DNA of 64,000 nt, taken from NCBI RefSeq assembly GCF_009811755.1, contig NZ_BLIV01000002.1, forward strand, positions 613,001 to 677,000, read 5' to 3'. The position numbers were made by a program, and so were the translations under genes. Positions 34,425 to 44,013 of this stretch are shown here, in pieces. The DNA comes from Roseobacter cerasinus (GTDB lineage Bacteria; Pseudomonadota; Alphaproteobacteria; Rhodobacterales; Rhodobacteraceae). Below the pieces are notes generated by a model. That model did not search any database. It had not been told where the DNA came from and was given only the letters and a program-made list of their open reading frames with translations. The first letter of the stretch is position 1. Each line of letters begins with the position of its first letter.

Positions 34425-35993
34425 GTGACACAGCTCATCCGCCCCACTCGTCGCGCCGTTCTGGCCGGATCCACCGCCTTTGCCGCCAGCCTCGCCATGC
34501 CTAGCCTCAGCCGGGCGTCATCCCGGCCCGTTTTCACCCATGGTGTGCAATCGGGGGATGTCGACACCTCGTCGGGTATGATCTGGACCCGGGTGGACCG
34601 GCCCGCACGGATCAGCATGGAGGTGTCCACCACCGAGAGCTTTGAGAACGCGCGGCAACTCGCTTCGATGGACGCGATCCCGTCGAGCGATATGTCGATC
34701 AAGCGTCTTGTTGCCGGGCTGCCATCCGATCAGGATATCTTCTACCGCTTTGTGGCTGCTGACCTGAATGATGTGAATGCGACGTCAGAGCCGCTGGTTG
34801 GGCGCTTCCGCACGGCCCCCACCGCCCGGCGCAACATCCGCTTTGCCTGGTCGGGCGACACCGCAGGGCAGGGCTGGGGCATCGACGAGACCGGCATGGC
34901 AACTTATGCGACCATGGCGCAGCATCAGCCGGATTTCTTCATTCACTCGGGCGATACGGTCTATGCTGACGGCCCGATGCAGGATGAGGTTGAGAAAGAC
35001 GGTGAGGTGATCTGGCGTAACGTGCTGTTGCCTGATGAAAAGCGCAAGGTGGCCGAAACGCTGGACGAATTCCGCGCTCAGTGGAAGTACAACCTGCTGG
35101 ACGAGCATGTGCGCGCGATGAACGCCTCCGTGCCGACCTTCATGCAGTGGGACGACCATGAAGTCGTGAACAACTGGTCCGACAGCAAGGATATGATGGC
35201 CGATGACCGCTACACCGAGAAATCGGTGCATCTGCTGCAGGCGCGGGCGACGCGGGCGTTCCACGAGATGACGCCGCGGCGCATCACGCCGGAGGAGCCG
35301 AACCGGGTCTACCGCAAGATCAACTACGGCCCGATGCTGGATGTCTTCTTCCTCGATCTGCGCAGCTATCGCGGGCCGAACACCGCCGAGATGACAGAAG
35401 AGCTGACCGATGAACAGCGCGTGCTGGGCGCCGAGCAGATGGCCTGGCTCAAGCGCGAGTTGGCGGCCTCGACCGCGACCTGGAAGGTGATTGCCTCCGA
35501 TCAACCCATTGGTCTGATCGTCTGGGACAACTTCCGCGAGCAGGCGGGCTCCGAAGGGATCGCCGATGGTGTGAGCGGCCCGGCCATGGGGCGCGAGGTC
35601 GAGGTGGCGGAGTTGCTGCGCTTCATCAAGAACGCGCGCATCGACAACACCGTCTGGTTTACCGCGGATGTGCATTATACGGCGGCGCACTACTACAACC
35701 CCGACAAGGCGCAGTTTCAGGATTTCGAGCCGTTCTGGGAGTTTGTCTCCGGCCCGCTGCACGCGGGCACCTTCGGCCCGAATGCGATGGACATGACCTT
35801 TGGAGCCGAGGTGAAATACGTCAAGGCGCCAACTGAAGAGCAAGGCATCAACCTGCCGCCCTCGGAGGGTCTGCAGTTCTTCGGTCTGGTCGACATCGAC
35901 GCGCAGACCCAGCAGATGAAGGTGCGTCTGATGGACCGCGCGGATACAGAGCTTTACGCGGTGACGCTGGACCCGAAAGGCACCAGCCTCTAA
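34425..35993 (+). CDS. phoD: secreted alkaline phosphatase, PhoD family
   Basis: A 522-residue Tat-exported enzyme. PTRRAVLAGSTAFAAS is a twin-arginine signal. The mature protein opens with FTHGVQSGDVDTSSGMIWTR, and the metal site includes FAWSGDTAG, FFIHSGDTVYADGP, MQWDDHEVVNNWSD and TADVHYTAAHYYNP. PhoD uses Ca and Fe to hydrolyse phosphomonoesters and diesters in the periplasm or outside. The window's phn genes and its possible Pho box suggest joint control by phosphate starvation. Confidence 0.93.
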   Translation: MTQLIRPTRRAVLAGSTAFAASLAMPSLSRASSRPVFTHGVQSGDVDTSSGMIWTRVDRPARISMEVSTTESFENARQLASMDAIPSSDMSIKRLVAGLPSDQDIFYRFVAADLNDVNATSEPLVGRFRTAPTARRNIRFAWSGDTAGQGWGIDETGMATYATMAQHQPDFFIHSGDTVYADGPMQDEVEKDGEVIWRNVLLPDEKRKVAETLDEFRAQWKYNLLDEHVRAMNASVPTFMQWDDHEVVNNWSDSKDMMADDRYTEKSVHLLQARATRAFHEMTPRRITPEEPNRVYRKINYGPMLDVFFLDLRSYRGPNTAEMTEELTDEQRVLGAEQMAWLKRELAASTATWKVIASDQPIGLIVWDNFREQAGSEGIADGVSGPAMGREVEVAELLRFIKNARIDNTVWFTADVHYTAAHYYNPDKAQFQDFEPFWEFVSGPLHAGTFGPNAMDMTFGAEVKYVKAPTEEQGINLPPSEGLQFFGLVDIDAQTQQMKVRLMDRADTELYAVTLDPKGTSL

Positions 35994-36605
35994 TCAGTCA
36001 AGGTCCAGATCGGATCTGTCATAGACATGCCGTCCATCCTCGGACGGCATGTCGCGTTTCAGGGCCCAGTATTTGCGCACGTCACCCATGCCCTTCTCGG
36101 GATTGTCGGCCAGAAAATCCCGGGTGTATTGGTTGAACTGGTTGTGGTGCGCGATCTGGGACTGGAACCCCGGCTTGGCTGCTTCGGCCTTCAGCCGGTG
36201 ATACTCGGCGACGGCATCGGCCAGTGTCCTCCCGCAATTGGCCTTCATCCACGCCATGAAGGCGATGTTGAACTTGAAGCCCTCGCCCGCATGCGCCTTG
36301 ACGAACCGCCGCACGTTTTGGGTGTTGCGGTAGCTGTCGGTGATCACTGTCGCGGGCGTGAGCGCGGCGCTGTGCCAGTCGAAGGTCGAGCGTGGTTTGC
36401 TGCGGACATCGCCGGGCCATACGGCCTCGCCAGTGTCCAGAAAATGCGCCAACCGGTCGAGGATTGTGAACTTGCCACCGGTCGCGCGAATGCCGACCGC
36501 CTTGGCCTGCGCTTCCAACTCGGATTTCAGCCAGTACCAGCGGCGCAGCTCTGCTCCGCTGGTGATGGATGTGATGTCAGGTCGGCCATTGCGGATTTTC
36601 GGCAT
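35994..36605 (-). CDS. SAP-like/DUF6434 protein
   Basis: A 203-residue cytosolic protein. The N-terminus (ELRRWYWLKSELEAQAKAVG, TGGKFTILDRLAHFLDTGE) looks like a SAP-type helix-loop-helix. Then FDWHSAALTPATVITDSYRN and FMAWMKANCGRTLADAVAEY are DUF6434 motifs. The ATG with AAAGGACCTGCG upstream is the start. Its stop directly abuts the phoD stop (convergent). It may bind nucleic acid; this is inference from the SAP-like fold. Confidence 0.72.
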   Translation of the reverse strand: MPKIRNGRPDITSITSGAELRRWYWLKSELEAQAKAVGIRATGGKFTILDRLAHFLDTGEAVWPGDVRSKPRSTFDWHSAALTPATVITDSYRNTQNVRRFVKAHAGEGFKFNIAFMAWMKANCGRTLADAVAEYHRLKAEAAKPGFQSQIAHHNQFNQYTRDFLADNPEKGMGDVRKYWALKRDMPSEDGRHVYDRSDLDLD

Positions 36606-36645
36606 CGCAGGTCCTTTCACTGACCCGCAAGATGCAGCGATCAGA

Positions 36646-37245
36646 TCAGAAATCCACCCCGCGTTGCGCCTTGATGCCTGCCTTGTAGGGGTGCTTGACC
36701 TCGGTCATCTCCGTGACCAGATCGGCGTAGTCCATCAGCTCGGGCTTGGCGTCGCGGCCCGTGAGGATCACGCCGGTGCGGGCGTCGCGGGCCTTGAGGC
36801 TATCGATCACCGCATGAATATCGAGATATTCATAGCGCAGCGCGATGTTGATCTCGTCCAGCACCACCAGGTCGTAGTCGCCGCTTTGCATCATCTCTAC
36901 ACCTTTGGCGAAGGCGGCTTCGGCGGCGGCGATGTCGCGGTCGCGGTCCTGCGTGTCCCAGGTGAAGCCTTCGCCCATCGTGTGCCAGGTCACGTCGCCG
37001 AGGCTGTCGAAGAAGCGTTTCTCACCCGTGATCCATTTGCCCTTGATAAACTGGACAACGCCGACCTTCTGCTTCCAACCCAAAGCGCGGATCACGACGC
37101 CGAAGGCGCTGGAGGATTTGCCTTTGCCCTTGCCTGTGTGCACCAGCACCAACCCGCGCCCGGGGTCTTCGGCTTCGGCGACCTTGGCGCGGTGCTTGGC
37201 CTGCACCTTTTTCATCTCTTCCTTGTGGGTCTCTGCATCGCTCAT
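36646..37245 (-). CDS. cobO: corrinoid adenosyltransferase
   Basis: A 199-residue BtuR/CobO enzyme. LVLVHTGKGKGKSSSAFGVV is the modified P-loop, and DLVVLDEINIALRYEYLDIH and VILTGRDAKPELMDYADLV complete the site. It adenosylates cob(I)yrinic acid diamide in cobamide synthesis or salvage. No B12 riboswitch was seen upstream. An EamA exporter follows upstream in the same direction 14 bases away. Confidence 0.94.
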   Translation of the reverse strand: MSDAETHKEEMKKVQAKHRAKVAEAEDPGRGLVLVHTGKGKGKSSSAFGVVIRALGWKQKVGVVQFIKGKWITGEKRFFDSLGDVTWHTMGEGFTWDTQDRDRDIAAAEAAFAKGVEMMQSGDYDLVVLDEINIALRYEYLDIHAVIDSLKARDARTGVILTGRDAKPELMDYADLVTEMTEVKHPYKAGIKAQRGVDF

Positions 37246-37259
37246 GTGATTGCCCTTTG

Positions 37260-38234
37260 TTAAGGTGTGCCCGGCGGCGATTGATTGGGTTTTGATTTGC
37301 TGCGGTCAACCCCCAATTGCTGCTCGCGCCAGATGATCAGGATGCCACCCGCGATCACGAGGCTCGCGCCCAGGATGATGGGGCCGGTGGGCACCTCGTT
37401 GAAGGCGACGTAGCCGATGATGCCCGCAAAGATCATCGAGGCATAGTCGAAGGGCGCCAGCATCGAGGCGCTGCCAAAGCGGTAGGAGGAGGTGACCATG
37501 ATCTGTGCCACCCCCCCGATCAGCCCGGCGGTGATCAGCCACAGCACCACGGCACGCTCGGGCCAAACCCAGACAAAGGCGGGGTGATCGATGACCCAGC
37601 CGATGGGGGCCGAAAGCAGGGCGAGGCCGCTGGCTGTGGCAGAGAAGTAAAAGACGATGGCCGCCGTGTGGTCGGTCTGCACAAGGCGGCGCACATGGAT
37701 CTGCACCAGCGCGCGCAGGATCGCGGCGGTCAGCACCATCCCCGCGCCGATGGTCGCCGCGCGCGAGATGTCATCGGCTCCGACGCTCAGGCGCGGGGCG
37801 ATCACGATCATCACGCCCACAAGGCCAAGCGTCACGGCGGAGATCCGGATCAGCCGGATGCGTTCGCCGAGAAACATCGCCGCAAAGATGACGGCAAAGA
37901 GCGGCGTGGCATAGCCGATGGCCGTGACTTCGGGCAGGGGCAGCAGGCCGAGGCCCGCAAAGGTCAGCGCCATAGCGGAGGTGCCAAAAACGCCACGCCA
38001 GACATGCCCCATCAGGTTCGAGGGGATCAGCCCGTCGCGCAGCTGCCCGCGCTGTGCCAGCCACAGTGCGATGATGGGGATGGCAAAGAGAGAGCGGAAA
38101 AATACGGCCTGCCCCGGCGGGACCGCGCCCGAGACGCCCTTGATGATGGCCGCCATGACCATGAACAGAAAGACCGCGCAAAGCTTGAGAGCAATTGCGC
38201 GGCCCGGTCGGTGTTCCGTAAGGTCTTGGGCCAT
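37260..38234 (-). CDS. EamA-family (DMT) exporter
   Basis: A 324-residue protein with ten membrane segments in two EamA repeats: RSLFAIPIIALWLAQRGQL and GYATPLFAVIFAAMFLGE in the first, ASMLAPFDYASMIFAGIIGY in the second. The start MAQDLTEHRPG avoids overlap with the DM13 gene. It resembles RhaT/riboflavin-type DMT exporters; the substrate is unknown. It may be cotranscribed with cobO. Confidence 0.87.
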   Translation of the reverse strand: MAQDLTEHRPGRAIALKLCAVFLFMVMAAIIKGVSGAVPPGQAVFFRSLFAIPIIALWLAQRGQLRDGLIPSNLMGHVWRGVFGTSAMALTFAGLGLLPLPEVTAIGYATPLFAVIFAAMFLGERIRLIRISAVTLGLVGVMIVIAPRLSVGADDISRAATIGAGMVLTAAILRALVQIHVRRLVQTDHTAAIVFYFSATASGLALLSAPIGWVIDHPAFVWVWPERAVVLWLITAGLIGGVAQIMVTSSYRFGSASMLAPFDYASMIFAGIIGYVAFNEVPTGPIILGASLVIAGGILIIWREQQLGVDRSKSKPNQSPPGTP

Positions 38235-38265
38235 GGCCCTCTCTTGCGCCTCTGACGGCGAAAGA

Positions 38266-38652
38266 TCAACCGAGTTTGGCAACGCCCAGAGGCACCGAGA
38301 ATTTCAGACACCAGATGTAGATTTCGTTGAAGTCGTCCAGGTTGATCGACGCGGGCACGGCGTAGACCTGTTTGCCGTTGAGCTGTTTCAGCGCACCAAG
38401 ATCCGAGGCCTCGATGAATGTGCCGTCTTTCCCAAAGCCCACGCGCGGGTCGGGTGCGCTGTCGAGCGAGAAATCGTCTTCCAATGTGACGGTCGCAGTG
38501 CCGTCTGCGTTTTTGACGATGGTAACACCGCCGGTGGCGATGTGACTGCTTTTGCCGATGAAGTTGCCAGTGGTGCTGCTCCCGGCAAGTGCGCCGACCG
38601 TGGCGAGTGAGGTCAGGGCAATGACAAGAAGGGCGGAGAAGAGCTGTCTCAT
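38266..38652 (-). CDS. secreted DM13-domain protein
   Basis: A 128-residue protein. The signal peptide MRQLFSALLVIALTSLATVG is followed by one DM13 domain (TGNFIGKSSHIATGGVTIVK, VTLEDDFSLDSAPDPRVGFG, IYIWCLKFSVPLGVAKL) with a conserved C-terminal cysteine. DM13 domains are predicted redox or electron-transfer modules. It is divergent from a TetR gene, which probably regulates it. Confidence 0.82.
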   Translation of the reverse strand: MRQLFSALLVIALTSLATVGALAGSSTTGNFIGKSSHIATGGVTIVKNADGTATVTLEDDFSLDSAPDPRVGFGKDGTFIEASDLGALKQLNGKQVYAVPASINLDDFNEIYIWCLKFSVPLGVAKLG

Positions 38653-38698
38653 GAGGATGTGCTTTCCATATGGCGTGCTGGTCATACGCCGAAGCTAA

Positions 38699-38760
38699 AA
38701 TTCGGAACCGGCTGGTTCAATACACGTCTGTGTGAGTTGTGTAACAATCGGTTCCAAATT
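38699..38760. promoter_or_regulatory. two operator-like sites in the DM13/TetR divergent region
   Basis: ATTCGGAACCG on the left and CGGTTCCAAAT on the right are inverted copies about 50 bases apart. The left one also forms GAACC-GGCT-GGTTC. Such paired sites in a divergent gap fit autoregulation and control of the DM13 gene by the adjacent TetR protein. Confidence 0.5.
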
Positions 38761-38789
38761 ATATCGACGGTCGACGACAGGAGACCGCC

Positions 38790-39383
38790 ATGGCCCGCCC
38801 AAGAGAGTTTGAAACCAAGGATGCGATCCGGAACGCCATGGGCGTTTTCTGGGAGAAAGGGTATCAGGAGGCCTCGCTGCCCGACCTTCTGGAAGGAATG
38901 GGGCTGACGCGCGGCAGCCTCTACAAGGCTTTCAAGGACAAGAAGACGCTCTTTTTGCTGGTGCTGGAGCACTATGAGGATGAGGCGGTTGGGGCCGCGC
39001 AGGCGCGACTGTCCGATCCGGCTGTTGAAGACGGACGTGACCGCATCCTTGGTCTTTTTGCGGCATCGGCTGCGGCGGCGACAAAAGGCGATAACCGGGG
39101 GTGCTTGCTGTGCACGGCAGCGGCTGGGTTCGAGATGTCAGATCCAGAGATTGCCGCAGCGGTGCAGCGCGGGCTTGAGGGCATTCGAGCAGGTCTGGAA
39201 ACGGCGCTCCGTGCCTCTCCGGTGCACCATGCTATGGATGATGCAGCCACGCGTGCTTTGGCCAATGTACTGCTGATCCACTACATCGGTCTGCGCGTTC
39301 TGGCCCGGTCGCAGCTGCGCCTTGGCGCGGTAGAGCAGAGCGTGCAGGGCGTCGCGCGCCTGCTGGAGGCGCAGGTGCCCTAG
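38790..39383 (+). CDS. TetR/AcrR-family regulator
   Basis: A 197-residue regulator. The helix-turn-helix is in [20 protein letters not shown] and [20 protein letters not shown]. The ligand domain begins with [19 protein letters not shown] and contains [17 protein letters not shown], typical of the AcuR/NemR-like group with potentially reactive cysteines. It likely represses the divergent DM13 gene. Its TAG overlaps the aroC stop in one CTAG. Confidence 0.86.
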   Translation: MARPREFETKDAIRNAMGVFWEKGYQEASLPDLLEGMGLTRGSLYKAFKDKKTLFLLVLEHYEDEAVGAAQARLSDPAVEDGRDRILGLFAASAAAATKGDNRGCLLCTAAAGFEMSDPEIAAAVQRGLEGIRAGLETALRASPVHHAMDDAATRALANVLLIHYIGLRVLARSQLRLGAVEQSVQGVARLLEAQVP

Positions 39384-40480
39384 CCGATGTGCCCCTGGTT
39401 TTCGCCCACCTGACCGCGATGCAGGAGCAGGTGGTCCAGCAGCACGCAGGCCATCATCGCCTCGCCCACTGGCACGGCGCGAATACCGACACAGGGATCA
39501 TGCCGACCTTTGGTGATAATCTCGGTCTCTTCGCCTGTCTTGGTGATCGTGCGTCGGGTGGTCAGGATGCTGGAGGTGGGTTTCACCGCAAAGCGCACCA
39601 CAATGTCCTGCCCGGTGCTGATGCCCCCCAGGATGCCGCCCGCGTGGTTCGAGGAATAGATCGGTCCATCCGGGCCCATGCTGATCTCATCGGCATTGAG
39701 CTCCCCTGTCAGCATCGCCGCTGACATGCCTTCGCCAATTTCGACGCCTTTGACCGCGTTGATGCTCATCATCGCAGCAGCCAGATCCGTATCCAGCTTG
39801 CCATAGACCGGCGCTCCGAGCCCTGCGGGCACGCCGCGTGCAACCACCTCAATGACAGCACCCACCGAACTACCGGACCTGCGCAACCCGTCAAGATAGC
39901 CCGCCCAGTCATCTGCCGCTTTAGCATCCGGCACCCAAAACGGGTTCTGGTCTATCTGTGCCCAATCGAACCGTTCCCGGTTGATCTGATGCGGACCCAT
40001 CTGCACCATATACCCCTTGATCTCAACGCCAGACACAAGTGATGCCAATGCCGCGCGCGCAAGACCGCCCGCTGCGACGCGCGCTGCTGTTTCGCGCGCG
40101 CTTGACCGCCCGCCGCCGCGATAATCCCGCACACCGTACTTCTGGTGATAGGTGATATCCGCATGGCCCGGTCGAAACTTGTCCTTGATATCGCCATAGT
40201 CCTTGGAGCGCTGGTCCGTGTTCTCGATCATCAATTGCACTGGCGTGCCCGTGGTCTGACCCTCAAAAACACCGGACAGGATACGCACGGCGTCCGGCTC
40301 ACGCCGCTGCGTTGTGTATTTGTTCTGCCCCGGTTTGCGCTTGTCGAGCCAGTGCTGGATCATCGCCTCGTCAATCGCCACGCCCGGTGGGCAGCCGTCG
40401 ACAGTCGCACCAAGGGCAGGCCCATGGCTTTCACCCCAGGTGGTGACGCGGAAGAGATGGCCAAAACTGTTGATCGACAT
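39380..40480 (-). CDS. aroC: chorismate synthase
   Basis: A 366-residue enzyme. [60 protein letters not shown] and [14 protein letters not shown] are signature blocks. It removes phosphate from EPSP to make chorismate using reduced FMN, the last shared step of aromatic amino-acid synthesis. The internal ATG matches the family start MSINSFG. Confidence 0.96.
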   Translation of the reverse strand: MSINSFGHLFRVTTWGESHGPALGATVDGCPPGVAIDEAMIQHWLDKRKPGQNKYTTQRREPDAVRILSGVFEGQTTGTPVQLMIENTDQRSKDYGDIKDKFRPGHADITYHQKYGVRDYRGGGRSSARETAARVAAGGLARAALASLVSGVEIKGYMVQMGPHQINRERFDWAQIDQNPFWVPDAKAADDWAGYLDGLRRSGSSVGAVIEVVARGVPAGLGAPVYGKLDTDLAAAMMSINAVKGVEIGEGMSAAMLTGELNADEISMGPDGPIYSSNHAGGILGGISTGQDIVVRFAVKPTSSILTTRRTITKTGEETEIITKGRHDPCVGIRAVPVGEAMMACVLLDHLLLHRGQVGENQGHIG

Positions 40481-40575
40481 GGGCGCGCTCCTTTGACGTG
40501 GCTGCTTAGCGGCGCATGCGGATCGCCTCAAGAGCTTATCGCTTGCCAAGCCCGCGACACATCACTACGTCTGAG

Positions 40576-40664
40576 AGGACCTCGGGGGGCCTTTCCGGCT
40601 GAGATGTGCAGACGCGCGGACCCGTAGAACCTGACCCGGTTAAGACCGGCGGAGGGAAGGTGAG
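40576..40664 (+). promoter_or_regulatory. TPP riboswitch (THI element)
   Basis: The conserved core CGGCTGAGATG, then ACCCGTAGAACCTGACCCGG and TTAAGACCGGCGGAGGGAA match the thiamine pyrophosphate aptamer, with the helix-closing GGGGGGCC upstream. It precedes the thiB gene by about 45 bases and should shut off thiBPQ expression when TPP is plentiful. Confidence 0.93.
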
Positions 40665-40709
40665 CTTGATCATCCTTTCATCCGTTCGTCGCATTTGAAA
40701 GGACTGATC

Positions 40710-41690
40710 ATGCGAAGAACTCTTCTTGCCACCACGCTGCTGCTGGCCTCACAAGCGGGCGCCGAGACGCCTGTACTGACCGTTTATGCGGGTGATTACT
40801 TCACGTCTGAATGGGGCCCGGGCCCGAAGATCGAAGAAGGCTTCGAAGCGATCTGCGACTGCGATCTGCAATTCTCCACAGGGGATCTGCTGCCGCGCCT
40901 GCTGCTTGAAGGGGAGCGGACCAAGGCGGATGTGGTTGTGGGCCTCACAACGGATGTGACCGCGCGCGCCCGTGCCACCGGGCTTTTCGCGCCCCATGGA
41001 CAGGACAAGTCCGCGCTGACCCTTCCGATCGACTGGACGGATGATACCTTCCTGCCCTTCAACTACGGGCACACGGCTTTCATCTACAATGAAACCACGA
41101 TGGACGCGCCGCCTGCGAGTTTCGATGCCCTGCTGGAAATGGACGACGATGTGAAGCTGGTCATACAGGATCCGCGCACCTCGATCTCCGGCCTCGCGCT
41201 CGTGCTCTGGGTCGAGGCGGTCTATGGCGAGACATCCGCCGAGGTCTGGCAGATGCTCGCGCCGAAGATCCTGACGGTGACCAAGGATTGGTCTTCCAGC
41301 TACGGCATGTTCACCGATGGCGAAGTGGACATGGTGCTGAGCTACACGACCTCGCCCGCTTATCACATGTTTGCTGAAGAGGATTTCACGAAAAAGGCCG
41401 CGATCTTCCCCGAAGGACACTATTTCATGGCGGAAACCGTGGGCAAGATCGCCGGTACAGATCAGCCTGAGCTGGCCGACGCCTTCATGGCTTACGTACT
41501 CAGCGCGGATTTTCAGCAGATGATCCCGACCGCCAACTGGTCGCTCCCGTCGGCGCTGCCCGAGGATCAGTGGCCAGAGGGGTGGTCAGAGTTGCCGCTG
41601 CCGGAAAAGGTGCTCTTTTACTCCGAGGATGAGGCGGAAGCCCGCAAGGCGCAGGCCATCGAGACATGGCGCAGCGCGCTCAGCCAATAA
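40710..41690 (+). CDS. thiB: thiamine-binding periplasmic protein
   Basis: A 326-residue secreted binding protein. Signal peptide MRRTLLATTLLLASQAGA, then LTVYAGDYFTSEWGPGPKIE (ThiB N-terminus), PFNYGHTAFIYNETT, VIQDPRTSISGLALVLWVE and DMVLSYTTSPAYHMFAEED. It delivers thiamine (or its phosphates) to ThiP. It follows the TPP riboswitch, confirming the assignment. Confidence 0.94.
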   Translation: MRRTLLATTLLLASQAGAETPVLTVYAGDYFTSEWGPGPKIEEGFEAICDCDLQFSTGDLLPRLLLEGERTKADVVVGLTTDVTARARATGLFAPHGQDKSALTLPIDWTDDTFLPFNYGHTAFIYNETTMDAPPASFDALLEMDDDVKLVIQDPRTSISGLALVLWVEAVYGETSAEVWQMLAPKILTVTKDWSSSYGMFTDGEVDMVLSYTTSPAYHMFAEEDFTKKAAIFPEGHYFMAETVGKIAGTDQPELADAFMAYVLSADFQQMIPTANWSLPSALPEDQWPEGWSELPLPEKVLFYSEDEAEARKAQAIETWRSALSQ

Positions 41691-43222
41691 TCGGCACAAC
41701 CGGGATCGCGGCGGGCACATTTGTTGTCCTCGCGGTCCTGCTCTCCTTTGTGGGCCTGGGCCTGCGCGCTGAATTGGGCCGTGGTCTCGGCCCTGCCGAA
41801 TGGGCCGCGATCCGCTTCACCGTGGTGCAGTCCGCCTTGTCGGCCCTACTCTCGGTCGTCTGCGCCATTCCGCTGGCCCGTGCGCTGGCGCGGCGGCGCT
41901 TTGTCGGGCGCGGGCTGCTGGTCACCTTGCTGGGCGCGCCGTTCATTTTGCCCACCATCGTCGCAGTGCTGGGCCTGCTGGCGGTGTTCGGACGCACCGG
42001 TTGGCTGAACACCGCCTTTGGCGCGCTGGGTATGCCCGAGGTGTCGATCTATGGCCTGCACGGCGTGGTGCTGGCGCATGTGTTTTTCAACCTGCCGCTG
42101 GCCACACGGCTTTTGCTGCAAGGCTGGCAGAGCATCCCGGCAGAGCGCTTTCGGCTGGCAGCGCAGCTGGATCTGCCGCCGCGCATGGTCTTCCGTACGC
42201 TCGAATGGCCACTGCTCAAACAGGTTGTGCCGGGCGCTGCTGCACTGATTTTCGTCATTTGCCTCACCAGTTTTGCCGTCGCGCTGACGCTTGGGGGAGG
42301 GCCACGCGCGACTACGGTGGAACTGGCGATCTATCAGGCCTTTCGCTTTGATTTTGACCTGGCACGCGCATCGCTCTTGTCGGTGATCCAACTGGCGCTG
42401 GCAGGGGGTGCTGCGTTGATTGCGCTCTGGGTGATCCCGAATTTCCCGCTCAGCGCCGGGCTGGATCGGAAGCTGATGCGTTGGGACGCGCGGGGCGGGG
42501 TGCAGGCGTGGGTGGATGCTCTGGCCATAGCGCTCGGCGCGGCTTTTCTTCTGCTGCCGCTGTTGGCGATCCTCTTGGCCGGGTTGAAAGGGTTGCCGCA
42601 GATGCCCGCTGTCGTCTGGCAAACCGCAGGCAATTCCCTCTGGGTTGCGGTGCTGAGCGTTGGTGTGCTGTTGCTCATCGCTCTGCCCATGGCGGGGTGG
42701 ATCAGCACGCGGCAACGTGGCAGCGCGGAGGCGATTGGCCTCATTGGCCTCTCGGCCTCACCATTGATGATCGGTACGGGCTGGTTCATTCTGATTAATC
42801 CGATCGCCGATCCGGTGCCATTGGCTTTGCCTGTGACGGCTTTGATCAACGCGCTGATGGCGCTGCCGTTTGCGCTGCGCATTCTCGTGCCGCCGATGCG
42901 GGATGTATTGGTCACTTATGATCGGTTGTCCCGCGCGCTTGGCTTGCAAGGCTGGTCCGCCTGGCGTTGGTTGGTCCTGCCGCGCCTGCGGGCGCAGATC
43001 GGGTTCGCAGCGGGTCTCACCGGGGCGCTGTCCGTGGGCGATCTGGGCGTCATCGCGCTTTTCGCTGATCCAGACCGGGCGACGTTGCCCTTGCAGATGT
43101 ATCGCCTGATGGGCGCTTACCGGACCGAGGCTGCAGCCGGCGCGGCACTTCTTCTGCTGGCCATGGCGCTGGGGCTGTTCTGGCTCTGCGACAAGGGAGG
43201 GCGCTGGCATGCTAACCCTTGA
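41666..43222 (+). CDS. thiP: thiamine ABC transporter permease
   Basis: A 518-residue two-lobe permease with about 12 helices. Each half has an EAA loop: RFRLAAQLDLPPRMVFRTLE and LSRALGLQGWSAWRWLVLPR. Its ATG lies 25 bases inside thiB, indicating tight coupling. It forms the membrane channel of ThiBPQ. Confidence 0.92.
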   Translation: MAQRAQPIIGTTGIAAGTFVVLAVLLSFVGLGLRAELGRGLGPAEWAAIRFTVVQSALSALLSVVCAIPLARALARRRFVGRGLLVTLLGAPFILPTIVAVLGLLAVFGRTGWLNTAFGALGMPEVSIYGLHGVVLAHVFFNLPLATRLLLQGWQSIPAERFRLAAQLDLPPRMVFRTLEWPLLKQVVPGAAALIFVICLTSFAVALTLGGGPRATTVELAIYQAFRFDFDLARASLLSVIQLALAGGAALIALWVIPNFPLSAGLDRKLMRWDARGGVQAWVDALAIALGAAFLLLPLLAILLAGLKGLPQMPAVVWQTAGNSLWVAVLSVGVLLLIALPMAGWISTRQRGSAEAIGLIGLSASPLMIGTGWFILINPIADPVPLALPVTALINALMALPFALRILVPPMRDVLVTYDRLSRALGLQGWSAWRWLVLPRLRAQIGFAAGLTGALSVGDLGVIALFADPDRATLPLQMYRLMGAYRTEAAAGAALLLLAMALGLFWLCDKGGRWHANP

Positions 43223-43901
43223 AGGTATCGAGATTGCGCAGGGGGATTTCCTGCTGGCGGCGGATTTCACCATTGCCCCGGGGCGGAAAACGGCTGTGAT
43301 CGGTCCCTCAGGCGCAGGTAAGTCCACGCTGCTTGGTGCGCTTGGCGGGTTCATACCCCTGCGCGCAGGGCGGCTGGAGTGGGAGGGGCGCGACATCACG
43401 CAGGTGCCCCAGGGGCAGCGCCCTATTGCCATGTTGTTCCAGGACAACAACCTTTTCCCGCATCTGAGCGTGGCGCAGAATGTGGGCCTTGGCATCCGAC
43501 CTGACCTCAAACTCACCGCCGACGACAAGGCGAGCATCGCCCTGGCGCTCGACCGCGTGGGATTGCAGGGCATGGAAGCGCGCACGCCGGGCGCGCTCTC
43601 CGGCGGACAGCAAAGCCGGGCGGCGCTGGCGCGGGTGCTGGTTCAGGACCGCCCTGTGATTTTACTGGACGAACCTTTTGCCGCGTTGGGGCCTGCGCTG
43701 CGACAAGAGATGCTGGACCTGGTGAATGGCCTCGCGACAGAGACGGGGGCAACGCTCCTGATGGTGACACACGATCCTGCAGATGTCCGGCGGATTGCGG
43801 ATGATGTGATTTTTGTCGAAGGCGGGCGCGCAGCGGCCCCACAACCCGCCAAGGCCCTGCTGGAGGATCCACCCCCCGCCTTGCGCGCCTATTTGGGATA
43901 G
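43209..43901 (+). CDS. thiQ: thiamine ABC transporter ATPase
   Basis: A 230-residue ABC ATPase. Walker A is [20 protein letters not shown], the signature is LSGGQQSRAALARVL and Walker B is VILLDEPFAALGP; the switch histidine is in MVTHDP. IAMLFQDNNLFPHLSVAQNV is typical of ThiQ. It overlaps thiP by 14 bases and ends the operon. Confidence 0.93.
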   Translation: MLTLEGIEIAQGDFLLAADFTIAPGRKTAVIGPSGAGKSTLLGALGGFIPLRAGRLEWEGRDITQVPQGQRPIAMLFQDNNLFPHLSVAQNVGLGIRPDLKLTADDKASIALALDRVGLQGMEARTPGALSGGQQSRAALARVLVQDRPVILLDEPFAALGPALRQEMLDLVNGLATETGATLLMVTHDPADVRRIADDVIFVEGGRAAAPQPAKALLEDPPPALRAYLG

Positions 43902-43925
43902 CATCGCATGCTATCAGGCGCCACG

Positions 43926-43945
43926 GCCCGGCATTTATGCCGGGC
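43926..43945. terminator. perfect hairpin after thiQ
   Basis: GCCCGGCAT-TT-ATGCCGGGC is a nine-pair hairpin 25 bases after the thiQ stop, before the convergent ribH. It lacks a T run, so termination would be Rho-assisted or the hairpin protects the mRNA end. Confidence 0.45.
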
Positions 43946-44013
43946 AGCGTCCGCCCCCCTTCGATGGGGGGAAGGGCGCTTTTCTCCTCCGCAGCTTTTC
44001 CGAGTCTGACTCG

